Of a stretch of 34,466 nucleotides of DNA, positions 16,848 through 25,052 are shown in pieces. The notes beneath the pieces are model-generated. The model was not told the origin of the DNA. It did not search any database and saw nothing but the letters and a program-made list of their open reading frames with translations. Positions within the stretch are counted from its first letter, which is position 1, and each line of letters starts with the position of its first letter. Source of the DNA: Oceanospirillaceae bacterium (GTDB lineage: Bacteria; Pseudomonadota; Gammaproteobacteria; Pseudomonadales; Oceanobacteraceae); contig PBQA01000009.1 in the NCBI GenBank assembly GCA_002724925.1, positions 1-34,466 of the forward strand, read 5' to 3'. The position numbers and the translations under genes were made by a program.

Positions 16848-17747
16848 TTAAGGGTTAGCATCTACCGTTACTGTACCGTCTGTTTCGATAGTAACCACCG
16901 CACTTACGAAGCTGAAACCTTCGCCCTGACCAAATTCTTCGTCATCTACTTCCGGATCATCCAGTTCAGCCTGACACGTCACAGCGACAGTGTAATCGCC
17001 TGGTGTCAGGTAAGACGCCGTGTACGAAAGTTCAGCATCAACTGACGCTGTTGCCACTGGCTCGCCGTCGGTTCCCAGGTCGTCTGGTTCTGTAACCTCA
17101 CCTTCATAGACATACACCGCTTTCGTGTCTTCGCTGTTGCAAAGTTCAGAAGACAATGTGCCGGTAATCGCACCGTAATCGGCCAGATCAATCAAACGGA
17201 TCGTCGGACGTAGCTTGTAATCGCCAGTGCCTGTCACCGTAATCGCTTTGCGCAGATCGAAGTCCAGCATGAAAGAGACTGATTCGTCGGCCGTCACGGT
17301 GAAACCACTGACGAGTTTCAGACCCGTCTGCTCACCACTTGGAATTTCCAGCTCAAATGAGCCATCAGCAAACGAGATATAAGTGTCATTATTTCCTTCG
17401 GTATCTACCATCAGGCGGATTTGAGAGTACTCGCCAGCTTCTACTTCGAAATCGGTAAACAGTTCTACACTATTGCCCGCTTGATAATCTAACAGGTTAA
17501 TCTGCTTTGGCTCATCGAACGTCAGCTCTTCCTGTGTTTCATCATCTTTAATCAGAACAACACCAGAGAACTGTACGTATACGCCAAGTGCTGAATTTAC
17601 CGGCGCATCAGTCACACTCATGGATACTTTACCGGTCTCGCCGTCATCATCATTACTGCTGCCATCACCACCGCAGCCAGTCAGAATTAAAGCCGACGTC
17701 GCGACTGCCAGAAGTGACGGTTTCAGTGAACCAGAAGAAATAGACAT
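16848..17747 (-). CDS. DUF4382-type lipoprotein
   Basis: 299 aa. The signal peptide ends in a lipobox, LTGC, with Cys25 as the lipidation site, followed by a Gly/Ser/Asp-rich tether. The segment GKVSMSVTDAPVNSALGVYVQFSGVV is typical of DUF4382, a beta-sandwich domain of unknown function. Residues ~185-299 form a second carboxypeptidase-regulatory-like beta domain (ITGTLSS... YLTPGDYTVAVTC). The protein is very acidic, as is common for exported proteins of marine bacteria. The function is unknown; it is probably anchored in the outer membrane. It has no operon partner. Confidence 0.85.
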   Translation of the reverse strand: MSISSGSLKPSLLAVATSALILTGCGGDGSSNDDDGETGKVSMSVTDAPVNSALGVYVQFSGVVLIKDDETQEELTFDEPKQINLLDYQAGNSVELFTDFEVEAGEYSQIRLMVDTEGNNDTYISFADGSFELEIPSGEQTGLKLVSGFTVTADESVSFMLDFDLRKAITVTGTGDYKLRPTIRLIDLADYGAITGTLSSELCNSEDTKAVYVYEGEVTEPDDLGTDGEPVATASVDAELSYTASYLTPGDYTVAVTCQAELDDPEVDDEEFGQGEGFSFVSAVVTIETDGTVTVDANP

Positions 17748-17918
17748 ACATACTCCAAAATCAATGAGGTTACTTATCTGTACGCGTATTTATCTAAAGG
17801 TTCCTATATTTTTTTACGGAACTTTTCGTTGAAGTGGTGTGGGTCGATCTATCATCAAGCAATACACGGCTGTAGGCAGCTCTGCTCACCATTCGTCGCG
17901 GTGGTTTGTCTCAGGCAA
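17748..17918. other. Intergenic region upstream of the DUF4382 gene
   Basis: About 170 bp between the DUF4382 start and the first tRNA-type terminator remnant. It should contain the promoter of the lipoprotein gene (reading minus), but I cannot assign -35/-10 boxes. AAGTGGTG at 17833-17840 may be a further trace of a tRNA 3' end, too short to claim. Confidence 0.3.
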
Positions 17919-17952
17919 TAAAAAAAGCCCGTATATTTCTGTACAGGCTTTT
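17919..17952 (-). terminator. tRNA-type terminator, outermost copy (A)
   Basis: Read on minus, AGCCTGTA / TACGGGCT (one G-U pair) flanks an 8-nt loop and is followed by a run of seven T. The sequence is a diverged copy of the terminator at 18078-18111, sharing GCAATAAAAAAAGCCCGTA. It is followed on plus by GAATAGGCGGACA, a shortened tRNA 3' remnant. Confidence 0.8.
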
Positions 17953-17965
17953 GGAATAGGCGGAC

Positions 17966-18051
17966 AAATCTGACGGGATCAGATTTGCACGGCCGCAGGC
18001 CGCCCGGAGGGGCAAAGCCAGGGATGGCTTTGATGAATCGAACGAGTTCGA
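17966..18051. repeat. Train of four small hairpins between tRNA terminators
   Basis: Back-to-back palindromes: AAATCTGA-CGGGA-TCAGATTT (from 17966), CGGCC-GCA-GGCCG (17990-18002), AAAGCCA-GGGA-TGGCTTT (18013-18031) and ATCGAA-CGAG-TTCGAT (18036-18051). No gene is visible. They resemble the hairpin run after the rrn terminator at 730-860. Confidence 0.6.
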
Positions 18052-18077
18052 TGGAGTGTTTCACTTTCTTGTAAGCA

Positions 18078-18111
18078 ATAAAAAAGCCCGTACATTTCTG
18101 TACGAGCTTTT
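18078..18111 (-). terminator. tRNA-type terminator, middle copy (B)
   Basis: Read on minus, AGCTCGTACA-GAAA-TGTACGGGCT is a 10-bp stem with a GAAA tetraloop followed by six T. It is the best preserved of the extra terminators. It lies directly downstream (minus direction) of the tRNA-Phe 3' remnant at 18120-18168, just as an intact tRNA terminator would. Confidence 0.85.
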
Positions 18112-18119
18112 CGAATAAG

Positions 18120-18168
18120 TGGTGCCCAGAGGCGGACATCGAACGGGGGCGCCCAGCTCACCGACACG
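18120..18168 (-). pseudogene. tRNA-Phe 3'-half remnant with a palindromic insertion
   Basis: Read on minus, CGTGTCGGTG, then 14 extra bases (AGCTGGGCGCCCCC), then GTTCGAT-G-TCCGCCTCTGGGCACCA. Without the insertion and one extra G this equals the variable/T-arm and acceptor end of the intact tRNA-Phe at 18235-18310, including CCA. The 5' half and anticodon are absent. It is a decayed or partial copy; an attachment-site duplication at a tRNA 3' end is the alternative. Confidence 0.75.
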
Positions 18169-18194
18169 GGTGGCGGTGGTCATATTTCAGATAA

Positions 18195-18220
18195 CAAAAA
18201 GCCCCGCAATTGCGAGGCTC
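18195..18220 (-). terminator. Terminator of the intact tRNA-Phe
   Basis: Read on minus, AGCCTCGC-AATT-GCGGGGCT followed by TTTTGTT, starting about 15 nt after the tRNA CCA end. This is a standard intrinsic terminator. Confidence 0.88.
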
Positions 18221-18234
18221 TTTGTAGAAATAAG

Positions 18235-18310
18235 TGGTGCCCAGAGGCGGAATCGAACCACCGACACGCGGATTTTCAATCCGCTGCTCTACCGACTGAG
18301 CTATCTGGGC
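18235..18310 (-). tRNA. tRNA-Phe (GAA)
   Basis: A 76-nt complete tRNA on minus. The acceptor stem GCCCAGA pairs with TCTGGGC. The D-arm is AGCTCAGTCGGTAGAGC. The anticodon loop ATTGAAAAT gives anticodon GAA. The T-loop is GGTTCGATTCC, and ACCA is encoded at the end. It has a strong promoter just upstream and its own terminator. Partial copies of its 3' end lie downstream. Confidence 0.98.
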
Positions 18311-18346
18311 ATCTCGTCAGGACTGTGTGTCCGTTGAGTGGCGCGT

Positions 18347-18375
18347 ATTAAACCGCGCTCGTCGCATACTGTCAA
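18347..18375 (-). promoter_or_regulatory. Sigma-70 promoter of tRNA-Phe
   Basis: Reading minus, TTGACA (18370-18375) is a perfect -35, followed by a 17-bp spacer and TTTAAT (18347-18352). A GC-rich discriminator (ACGCGCC) follows, as in stringently controlled stable-RNA promoters. It lies 37 bp before the tRNA 5' end. Confidence 0.85.
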
Positions 18376-18395
18376 CAGCTATTCGGCGATTTTTC

Positions 18396-18665
18396 TTAAT
18401 TTTCAGGAACATAGCCTTCAGCCTGATCGAAATCCCCACCACTGAGAAACTTCTCGCGCTGCTCGGTCAGGTACTTGCGGGCTTCGGGGTCCATAACGCT
18501 CAGGTGCTTCTCGTTAATCAGGCGCTTTTGGTGCTCGATCCATTCTTCCCATGCTTTTGCAGAGACAGTTTCCATGATTTTTTCACCGGCAGGTCCGGGG
18601 AAGGGTGGAGTGGTCAGAGCGGGGAGTTCTTCACCGTATTTACGACAGTGTACCGTGTTGGCCAT
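18396..18665 (-). CDS. yggX: Probable Fe(2+)-trafficking / oxidative damage protection protein
   Basis: 89 aa, the usual YggX length. The N-terminal VHCRKYGEELPAL with Cys7, the central PFPGPAGEKI and the KAWEEWIEHQKRLINEKHLSVMDPEARKYL region (shown here in part) are family hallmarks. In Salmonella and E. coli YggX protects iron-sulfur clusters and limits oxidative DNA damage. Its ATG is 2 nt after the mutY stop and its ribosome site (AGGAG) is inside the end of mutY, so the two are coupled, as in many gammaproteobacteria. Confidence 0.95.
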   Translation of the reverse strand: MANTVHCRKYGEELPALTTPPFPGPAGEKIMETVSAKAWEEWIEHQKRLINEKHLSVMDPEARKYLTEQREKFLSGGDFDQAEGYVPEN

Positions 18666-18667
18666 GC

Positions 18668-19717
18668 TTACTCCTGAGTGATCAATGTAAGTAGTTTTTT
18701 CACCGGTGCAGCCAGACCAATGGCGCTGGGTGAGGAGGTATTGTACCAGTGGACGTTGTTTTCATGCACAGTCGCAGCAGGTCGTTTCAGTATTACGTGC
18801 ACTGGGGTGATATCAAGGTGGTAGTGCGAAAAGGTATGTCTGAAGGTGTTCAGAGTCTGACTTTCAGCCTCTGTGTGGCCAGTCTCGCTCAGAATAATCT
18901 GCTCCGTTTCAGCGGTGTTTTCGACTTCGGGAAAGCTCCACAGCCCGCCCCAGATACCACTTTGAGGCCGCTGCTTCAGTAGTAGCTCACCCAGTTCGTT
19001 CTCCAGAATTACCATAACGGTACTTCTTACTGGTTTTTCCTTCTTTGGCTTGCTGTTCGGGTATTGCGTTGGATTACCTTCAGCATACCCCTGGCAGTCA
19101 GGCTGCAGCGGACAAATGCCGCAAGCCGGCTTTGAGCGTGTGCACAGGGTCGCGCCCAGATCCATCATCGCCTGTGTATATTGCTGGTGGCTGTGTTGGG
19201 GCGTCAGCCGTGTCGCAATATTCCAAAGCTCTTTTTCGACTGCTGTGGTACCGGGCCACCCGGAGAGGGTATAAAAGCGGGTAAGTACTCGCTTTACGTT
19301 GCCATCGAGAATCGGTGCGCGGATGCCCATACTAATAGAGGCGATAGCCCCAGCGGTTGAACGTCCTATGCCCGGCAAAGCACTCAGGCCCTCTACTGAT
19401 CTGGGAAACTCTCCGTCGTATTCGCTAACGACTGTCTGAGCGCATTTGTGAAGGTTTCTGCCGCGGGCGTAATAGCCAAGCCCGGTCCAGTGGTGAAGTA
19501 CGTCATCCTGGGTGGCGTTGGCCAGAGCTTCGACCGTGGGGAAACTTGCCATAAAGCGTTCGTAATAGGGGATAACGGTGGCTACCTGAGTCTGCTGCAG
19601 CATGATCTCAGACACCCAGACATGGTATGGGGTGATGTTCTGTTGCCAGGGAAGATGCTTTCGCCCGTGAACCTCATACCAGGCGAGCACAGTTTCACTA
19701 AAGGCTGAGTCTTTCAT
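18668..19717 (-). CDS. mutY: A/G-specific adenine DNA glycosylase
   Basis: 349 aa. It removes adenine mispaired with 8-oxoguanine. Glu37 (SEIMLQQTQ) and Asp138 (ILDGNV) are the catalytic pair. The helix-hairpin-helix is [12 protein letters not shown] (114-125). The four-cysteine iron-sulfur site is C192-x6-C199-x2-C202-x5-C208. The C-terminal NUDIX-like domain (about 228-345), which recognises 8-oxoG, is present. The gene is followed by coupled yggX, consistent with a shared oxidative-damage role. Confidence 0.96.
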   Translation of the reverse strand: MKDSAFSETVLAWYEVHGRKHLPWQQNITPYHVWVSEIMLQQTQVATVIPYYERFMASFPTVEALANATQDDVLHHWTGLGYYARGRNLHKCAQTVVSEYDGEFPRSVEGLSALPGIGRSTAGAIASISMGIRAPILDGNVKRVLTRFYTLSGWPGTTAVEKELWNIATRLTPQHSHQQYTQAMMDLGATLCTRSKPACGICPLQPDCQGYAEGNPTQYPNSKPKKEKPVRSTVMVILENELGELLLKQRPQSGIWGGLWSFPEVENTAETEQIILSETGHTEAESQTLNTFRHTFSHYHLDITPVHVILKRPAATVHENNVHWYNTSSPSAIGLAAPVKKLLTLITQE

Positions 19718-19763
19718 AGTGTCCGGTTTCTGTTAAAACGGCGGGCAGTATGAAGGATATGGC

Positions 19764-22175
19764 TCAGATTTCGTAGCTGTTGCTGCGTCGCTCGGCTGAG
19801 ACAATCAGGTACTGGTGTAGCTGTCCGAGGGATAGTGGACGGCTGAACAGGTAGCCCTGACCTTCATCGCAGTTATTCAATCGCAGATACTGGAGCTGTT
19901 CATCTGTCTCGACGCCTTCGGCAACCACGTTCAGATCGAGCTTGTGGGCCATTGCGATGACCGCAGCGGTGATTGCCATGTCGTTTTTGTCATCCGGGAT
20001 GTCCATGACGAAAGAGCGGTCGACTTTAAGCACATCAATCGGGAAGCGCTTGATATAAGACAGCGAAGAATAACCAGTACCGAAGTCGTCGATGGCAATG
20101 GATACCCCTGTCGATTTGATTTCCTGCATGATGCGGATGGCTTCTTCAACATCATCCATCAGCGTACTTTCGGTGATTTCCAGTTCCAGGCAGCGCGGTG
20201 GAATTTCCGTGATCTCAAGCACATTGCGAATACGGCCTGCGAGATCCGGATCGGTGAACTGCTTGGCTGACAGGTTAACCGCAACCTTGGCATCTGCTGG
20301 CATTATGTTCTTGCGGATAAGGCTACTGATCTGGCGGCATGCCTGTTCCAGCACCCAGTTACCTATATCAATAATCTGGCCTGTTTCTTCGGCGACCGGG
20401 ATAAAGTTATCCGGTGTGATGATACCTTTGTCGGGGTGCTGCCAGCGAATCAGTGTCTCGATGCCTGTGGTACGGTAGTCGAACAGGCTGATCTTAGGCT
20501 GATAGAACAGGGTGAACTGATTGCGTTCTATCGCTTCGTTGATCTCTTTCTCGATAGCGAGGTGTTCGAGAATAGAGTGATTCATCTCTTCAGAGAAGAA
20601 CTGGAAGTTATTCCGTCCCTGCTCTTTTGCCGAATACATGGCCAGGTCTGCGTTCTTCATCAGCACGTTGGTGTCTGTTGAATCATCAGGCGTCATTGTG
20701 ATGCCAATACTCACCGACGTGAGAATATCCTGACCTTTTACGCGGATAGGTTTTGACATGGCGCGCAGAATTTTTTCTGCGACGGCACGAACGTCCTGCA
20801 CTGAGCTGATATCTGTCAGCAGGATCGTGAATTCATCACCGCCGATTCTGGATACTGTGTCGTTTTCGCGCACGGTGTTGCTCAGGCGGTTAGATACCTC
20901 CTTGAGTAGAATATCACCCGCATCATGTCCCAGGGTGTCGTTCACACGTTTGAACTGGTCCATATCCAGGAACATCAGGGCCATGGATTTTCCTGAGCGG
21001 ATAGCCCCTTTTACTGAGGTGACCAAACGATTCTTAAACAGGCGCCGGTTCGCCAGCCCCGTCAGTGGGTCGAAGAAAGCGAGGGTTTCCATCTGCACCT
21101 GAGCCGCTTTCAGTTCAGAAATATCTGAAATTGCACCTAAGTAGCCGAGTAACTGACCGTCACGATCATGCAGCGCACTGGCCATCAGATGAATCCATGT
21201 ATGCGCCATATCCGGACGGGTCAGGCGGATTTCCAGCGCAATGCTTTCTTGATCCAGAACCAGGCGGTTCCAAGCCTCCTGAACATTCACCAGATCTTTC
21301 GGGTTGATCATTTCAAACCAGTCCTGAAGGTCGGGGTGCTCGCTTGTCAGGCCATGAATGTCGCGCCAGCGCTGGTTAACGTATTGCAGATTCTGGTTCG
21401 GATCGACCTGAAAAATACCTACCGGAGATAATGCGGTCAGTTTTCTGAACCTTTCTTCCGATGCTTTTAACGACTGGTTTTCATCATCGATGGTCGTCAG
21501 CAGGCGGTTAAAAAGATCAACCAGATCACCGAGTTCATCGTTATTCGTTTTCGTTGCCCGAATCGAATAGACCTTTTTGTTCAGGATCTCCGTCAGCGTA
21601 TCACTGAGTTCGCGCATCGGTCTGGAGATCACATCTTTAAGCTTATTGGCGAGAAACAGAGCAAGTGCGAATGCCGTCAGCATGATGATGATAGAGAACA
21701 CCAAAAACTGAAAGAAACGTTCGAGTAGTTGGTCGCGGCTGCTTTCGATGTACAAAGTGCCTATAGGTTCTTCAGCTCGGGTAACGGGGAAGAAGCGTGA
21801 AAAATTGTAGGTCTTGAGGGTATCGACTCGTGGCAGGTAATTCGGACAATCAATACGCTCATGTGCCTTCGAGTGGTAGCTGGCCGCAAGTGTCTGATCC
21901 TGGCGATAAATACAGCCACGGACTATTGCGCCGTCAGACTGAAGGGTGTTCAGGTTGCTCTCAAGCAGCGCCTTATCGTTGAAGGTCAGTGCGGCAGTGA
22001 TACGGTCTGAAATAACGTCCCCTAACACCTGTAGCTTGTTCTCTGTATCGCGCTTGGCAAGGTAGTACTCGAGCGAAATATAGGCGAAATTAGCCAGCAG
22101 CAGTGTCAGACCCGTTGTAATCAATGAAATAAGAACAAGGCGTCGGCGCAGGGACTGAGTTTTGAAAAGCGTCAT
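19764..22175 (-). CDS. Membrane-bound GGDEF/EAL cyclic-di-GMP protein with CHASE8-like, HAMP and PAS domains
   Basis: 803 aa from ATG 22175, which has GGGAGA upstream; the frame stays open 61 codons further but without a ribosome site. Order: membrane segment (about 11-33), CHASE8-like periplasmic domain, second membrane segment near 170-190, HAMP, PAS (about 255-370), GGDEF and EAL. The GGDEF site RIGGDEF (about 440-446) is intact, so cyclase activity is possible. The EAL site reads ETLIRW instead of EAL but keeps the metal-binding Glu. The other phosphodiesterase residues are present: NLSAKQF, ELEITES, IDDFGTGYSS, LKVD, AEGVE and GQGYLF. It could be bifunctional. It probably links a periplasmic or redox cue to biofilm or motility. 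Confidence 0.93.
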   Translation of the reverse strand: MTLFKTQSLRRRLVLISLITTGLTLLLANFAYISLEYYLAKRDTENKLQVLGDVISDRITAALTFNDKALLESNLNTLQSDGAIVRGCIYRQDQTLAASYHSKAHERIDCPNYLPRVDTLKTYNFSRFFPVTRAEEPIGTLYIESSRDQLLERFFQFLVFSIIIMLTAFALALFLANKLKDVISRPMRELSDTLTEILNKKVYSIRATKTNNDELGDLVDLFNRLLTTIDDENQSLKASEERFRKLTALSPVGIFQVDPNQNLQYVNQRWRDIHGLTSEHPDLQDWFEMINPKDLVNVQEAWNRLVLDQESIALEIRLTRPDMAHTWIHLMASALHDRDGQLLGYLGAISDISELKAAQVQMETLAFFDPLTGLANRRLFKNRLVTSVKGAIRSGKSMALMFLDMDQFKRVNDTLGHDAGDILLKEVSNRLSNTVRENDTVSRIGGDEFTILLTDISSVQDVRAVAEKILRAMSKPIRVKGQDILTSVSIGITMTPDDSTDTNVLMKNADLAMYSAKEQGRNNFQFFSEEMNHSILEHLAIEKEINEAIERNQFTLFYQPKISLFDYRTTGIETLIRWQHPDKGIITPDNFIPVAEETGQIIDIGNWVLEQACRQISSLIRKNIMPADAKVAVNLSAKQFTDPDLAGRIRNVLEITEIPPRCLELEITESTLMDDVEEAIRIMQEIKSTGVSIAIDDFGTGYSSLSYIKRFPIDVLKVDRSFVMDIPDDKNDMAITAAVIAMAHKLDLNVVAEGVETDEQLQYLRLNNCDEGQGYLFSRPLSLGQLHQYLIVSAERRSNSYEI

Positions 22176-22452
22176 GGCACTACTCTCCCAACGGGAGTGT
22201 TGTATGGCAGCCAAGGAAGCGCTCCTTCCTGAAGTGTCATTGTGATGTACATTCTGCTGCCAATCATACTGTGCCGGTAATCCGAATAAACGCGCTCTAC
22301 AGAGTGCTGCGTCAGTTATGTGAATGCAAGACGGCCAATACGGCCTTTTAAAGGTCATCTTTTATTAGATGGCGCATTTTGATGCGCTCTAGTGGAAAAC
22401 CCAATCAACTCAGTTTAGTACTAATTCGTTGATTTTACCGGTGGCTGGTCAC

Positions 22453-22481
22453 AAAAAAAGCCGCTGTTCAGCGGCTTTTTT
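22453..22481. terminator. Intrinsic terminator after the MlaC-like gene
   Basis: AAAAAAAGCCGC-TGTTCA-GCGGCTTTTTT is symmetrical, with T-runs on both strands. It lies 16 bp beyond the stop of the minus-strand MlaC-like gene, so it mainly ends that transcript. Confidence 0.9.
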
Positions 22482-22496
22482 GGGAGAGCCAGTGGC

Positions 22497-23129
22497 TTAT
22501 GAGCCAGCCTGAAGCTCTTCAGGATCATATGGCTTGACGGGTTCGCTTTCCAGTTCGGCGATAAGTTCGCCAATGCTGATGCTCTGCAAGCGGTCAGAAA
22601 GCTGTGTGCGGTAGGTTTTCACCATACTCAGACCAGAAATAACAGCGTCGTAGACCAGCCAGTTGCCTGAATCTTTGTCCTCGTACAGGCGGAAATCCAC
22701 AGGGACTTTATTGCCATTACTCTGGGTGAACTGGCCTTTCACGATAGCGCGGCCACCGTCTGGGCTGTAGCGGGTGTCTGAGAACTCCAAAGATTCACCG
22801 CTGAATGCCTTAAAAGCACCGCCATAGGTGCGCAACTGGCGATCACGGAAAATAGTAATGAAGCGCTGCTGCTCTTCTGGTGTTGCACGGCGCCAGTATT
22901 TGCCCAGTGCGCCCATTGCGATCTTTTCCTGGTCGATTGCCGGAAGGATGTATTCTTCTACCAGGCGCTCAACCATCTGAGCATCGCGCTCTTCAGGTTC
23001 GGTTTTCTTCAGTTCAGCGATGACACCGTTGGTGGCTTGCTCAACCACTTTCAGTGGCTTGTCGTCACTGGCGAATGCCTGCGTTACCGCAAACATCATC
23101 AATGTAAAAAGGGAGAGTATTTTCAGCAC
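22497..23129 (-). CDS. MlaC/Ttg2D-like phospholipid-binding periplasmic protein
   Basis: 210 aa from GTG 23129, preferred because AAGGA lies 7 nt upstream and the product then begins MLKILSLFTLMMFAVTQAFA, a clean signal peptide; ATG 23153 is possible. The mature protein has the Tol-Tol-Ttg2/MlaC pattern (YILPAIDQEKIAMGALGKYW, RFITIFRDRQLRTYGGAF, VYDAVISGLSMVKTYR). MlaC shuttles phospholipids between the outer-membrane MlaA complex and the inner-membrane MlaFEDB transporter. No other mla gene is here, so this is an orphan copy or a paralogue with another lipid task. It is followed by a strong terminator. Confidence 0.85.
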   Translation of the reverse strand: MLKILSLFTLMMFAVTQAFASDDKPLKVVEQATNGVIAELKKTEPEERDAQMVERLVEEYILPAIDQEKIAMGALGKYWRRATPEEQQRFITIFRDRQLRTYGGAFKAFSGESLEFSDTRYSPDGGRAIVKGQFTQSNGNKVPVDFRLYEDKDSGNWLVYDAVISGLSMVKTYRTQLSDRLQSISIGELIAELESEPVKPYDPEELQAGS

Positions 23130-23229
23130 GGTTACGTCCTTATCATTTTTCATCAGTATCTAACGATACGTATCAGCTGCCTAGACGGATGTTCACAATT
23201 ATTTGTTACACCTGTGCAACAGTGGCTGC

Positions 23230-23637
23230 TTATTTAGTCCTTTTGTAGACCAGAAGGTCACCCTGACGTTCAAAATTTCGTCGCAGGATGGCTTCGGACA
23301 GTGAGTCTTCACTATCGTTAAACTCCAGAGTCAGCGATTCTTCATCCGCCCATTTGCACAAAAAGTGCAGCATCTGATGCATAACACCACGGCCTTGAGT
23401 GATTCGACGAACGCCTGCCTTCGACAGCCTCACGTGGTCGCCAGTCCGCTCTGCCAGTAACGCGCCAATAATGCGGTCGTTAAATCTACCACCAACGATC
23501 CAGCGATTCTCGGTAATCCATTCGCGCAGAGGCTCGTCGACCGCAAGTCCGTGAGGCGCAGTATCATTGCGGATTTTCTCAAAATCGACGAAGTCGTCTT
23601 CGGTTGGCTCTGTCAGGTGCTCCAGTTTTACCGGCAC
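23230..23637 (-). CDS. PanZ/PanM-like GNAT protein
   Basis: 135 aa, a small GNAT fold. [13 protein letters not shown] and [14 protein letters not shown] (acetyl-CoA loop Q81-G-R-G84) are visible. The length, the N-terminal [11 protein letters not shown]...DFEKIRND and the RFNDR segment recall PanZ (PanM), the acetyl-CoA sensor that promotes PanD self-cleavage in beta-alanine synthesis. The match is by eye and moderate. A general small acetyltransferase is the alternative. It is divergent from hisB, 150 bp apart. Confidence 0.6.
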   Translation of the reverse strand: MPVKLEHLTEPTEDDFVDFEKIRNDTAPHGLAVDEPLREWITENRWIVGGRFNDRIIGALLAERTGDHVRLSKAGVRRITQGRGVMHQMLHFLCKWADEESLTLEFNDSEDSLSEAILRRNFERQGDLLVYKRTK

Positions 23638-23716
23638 ATCAGGCTCCTGTTCTTTGGCTTGTTCACGGTGTGGTGCATCAGTCAGGCAGGATTTATTACT
23701 TTCACAAGCTTACGGC

Positions 23717-23745
23717 CTACTTTCTGGTGCGCTTTGCTTTATAAT
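23717..23745 (+). promoter_or_regulatory. Likely promoter of the his operon
   Basis: A perfect -10, TATAAT, at 23740-23745, about 43 bp before hisB. The best -35 at 17-bp spacing is CTACTT (23717-23722), which is weak. No his attenuator or His-rich leader peptide is visible between it and hisB. Confidence 0.5.
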
Positions 23746-23787
23746 GCTTTCTTTTCTGTTTTGCGAGAGTCCGGAGACAATCTCATT

Positions 23788-24378
23788 ATGGCACGCACGG
23801 CGTCAGTAGAGCGTAACACGCTGGAAACCCAGATCACCGTTAAGATTAACCTTGATGGCACGGGTCAGGCCAAATTCGATACAGGTGTTCCGTTCCTTGA
23901 GCACATGATGGATCAGATCGCGCGCCATGGCCTGATTGATCTGGACATCACCTGCAAGGGTGATACGCACATCGATGACCACCACACGGTGGAAGATATC
24001 GGTATTACGCTCGGACAAGCGTTCGCGCAGGCAATCGGCGATAAAAAAGGCATCGTTCGCTACGGTCATTCATATGTGCCGCTGGACGAAGCTTTATCGC
24101 GTGTTGTGATTGATTTCTCCGGGCGTCCTGGTCTTGATATGAAAGTTGATTTCACGCGCGCTGCTATCGGCCGCCTTGATACCCAACTCTTCTGGGAATT
24201 CTTCCAGGGGTTTGTAAATCACGCCAAAGTGACACTGCACATCGATAACCTCAAAGGCTTCAATGCGCACCACCAGGCCGAGACGATCTTTAAGGCGTTT
24301 GGCAGAGCGCTGCGCATGGCGGTAGAGCAAGATCCGCGGATGGCGGGTGTGACACCATCGACCAAGGGTAGCCTTTAA
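23788..24378 (+). CDS. hisB: Imidazoleglycerol-phosphate dehydratase
   Basis: 196 aa from ATG 23788, with CCGGAG upstream; the frame is open further 5' but without a site. It dehydrates imidazole-glycerol phosphate in histidine synthesis. The duplicated metal-binding histidine motifs are visible: [13 protein letters not shown] and [11 protein letters not shown] in the first half, [10 protein letters not shown] and [14 protein letters not shown] with [19 protein letters not shown] in the second. It is the monofunctional form, without the phosphatase half fused in E. coli. hisH begins 3 nt after the stop. Confidence 0.96.
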   Translation: MARTASVERNTLETQITVKINLDGTGQAKFDTGVPFLEHMMDQIARHGLIDLDITCKGDTHIDDHHTVEDIGITLGQAFAQAIGDKKGIVRYGHSYVPLDEALSRVVIDFSGRPGLDMKVDFTRAAIGRLDTQLFWEFFQGFVNHAKVTLHIDNLKGFNAHHQAETIFKAFGRALRMAVEQDPRMAGVTPSTKGSL

Positions 24379-24381
24379 GTC

Positions 24382-25026
24382 ATGACCAGTAAGATTTGTG
24401 CCGTTATAGATTACGGCATGGGCAACCTGCACTCTGCGCATGGTGCACTTCAGAGCGTGGCACCTGATACTCAGGTCCTGGTGACAGGTGACCCTGAAGT
24501 CATACTCAAGGCCGATCACGTGGTGCTACCTGGCGTGGGTGCAATCCGTGACTGTATGGCTGAAATACATGCGCAGGGGATAGATGCGGTTGTTCGCGAA
24601 GTCGCTGCTACTAAACCATTGCTCGGTATCTGTGTTGGTTTGCAGGCCATGATGGAGCGCAGCGAAGAGAATGGTGGTGTCGATTGCCTTGGCCTGTTCC
24701 GCGGCCAGGTTAAGTATTTTGGTGATGACCTGAGAGAAAACGGTGAGCGACTTAAAGTGCCTCACATGGGTTGGAACACTGTCTCTCAGGGTAAACACCC
24801 TCTCTGGACAGGCATCGCAGATGATACCCGCTTCTATTTCGTGCATTCCTATCACGTGAAGGCAGAAGATGAGGAGCAGGTGAAAGGCCATGGTCATTAT
24901 GGGGTCGACTTTGCTGCAGCCATGGGACAGGACAACGTCTTTGCCGTGCAGTTTCACCCTGAAAAAAGCCACAATGCCGGTCTCGCATTGCTCAAGAACT
25001 TCCTGAACTGGGATGGCCAGTCCTGA
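24382..25026 (+). CDS. hisH: Imidazole glycerol phosphate synthase, glutaminase subunit
   Basis: 214 aa class I glutamine amidotransferase. It releases ammonia from glutamine and channels it to HisF. The nucleophile is Cys84 in [11 protein letters not shown] (slightly varied from the usual GICLGMQ). His192 and Glu194 in QFHPEKS complete the triad. [10 protein letters not shown] and [11 protein letters not shown] mark the N-terminal part, and HMGWN matches the interface segment. It is second in hisBHAF. Confidence 0.96.
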   Translation: MTSKICAVIDYGMGNLHSAHGALQSVAPDTQVLVTGDPEVILKADHVVLPGVGAIRDCMAEIHAQGIDAVVREVAATKPLLGICVGLQAMMERSEENGGVDCLGLFRGQVKYFGDDLRENGERLKVPHMGWNTVSQGKHPLWTGIADDTRFYFVHSYHVKAEDEEQVKGHGHYGVDFAAAMGQDNVFAVQFHPEKSHNAGLALLKNFLNWDGQS

Positions 25027-25052
25027 TCTGGCTACCCGGTTAACGATTCAAA

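Noticed and set aside
17919-18168. CRISPR-like or phage att interpretation of the repeats beside tRNA-Phe
   Set aside because: The repeats are tRNA ends plus terminators with unequal spacing, and no integrase or cas gene is present. Decay of tandem tRNAs fits better, though an old attachment scar is not excluded.
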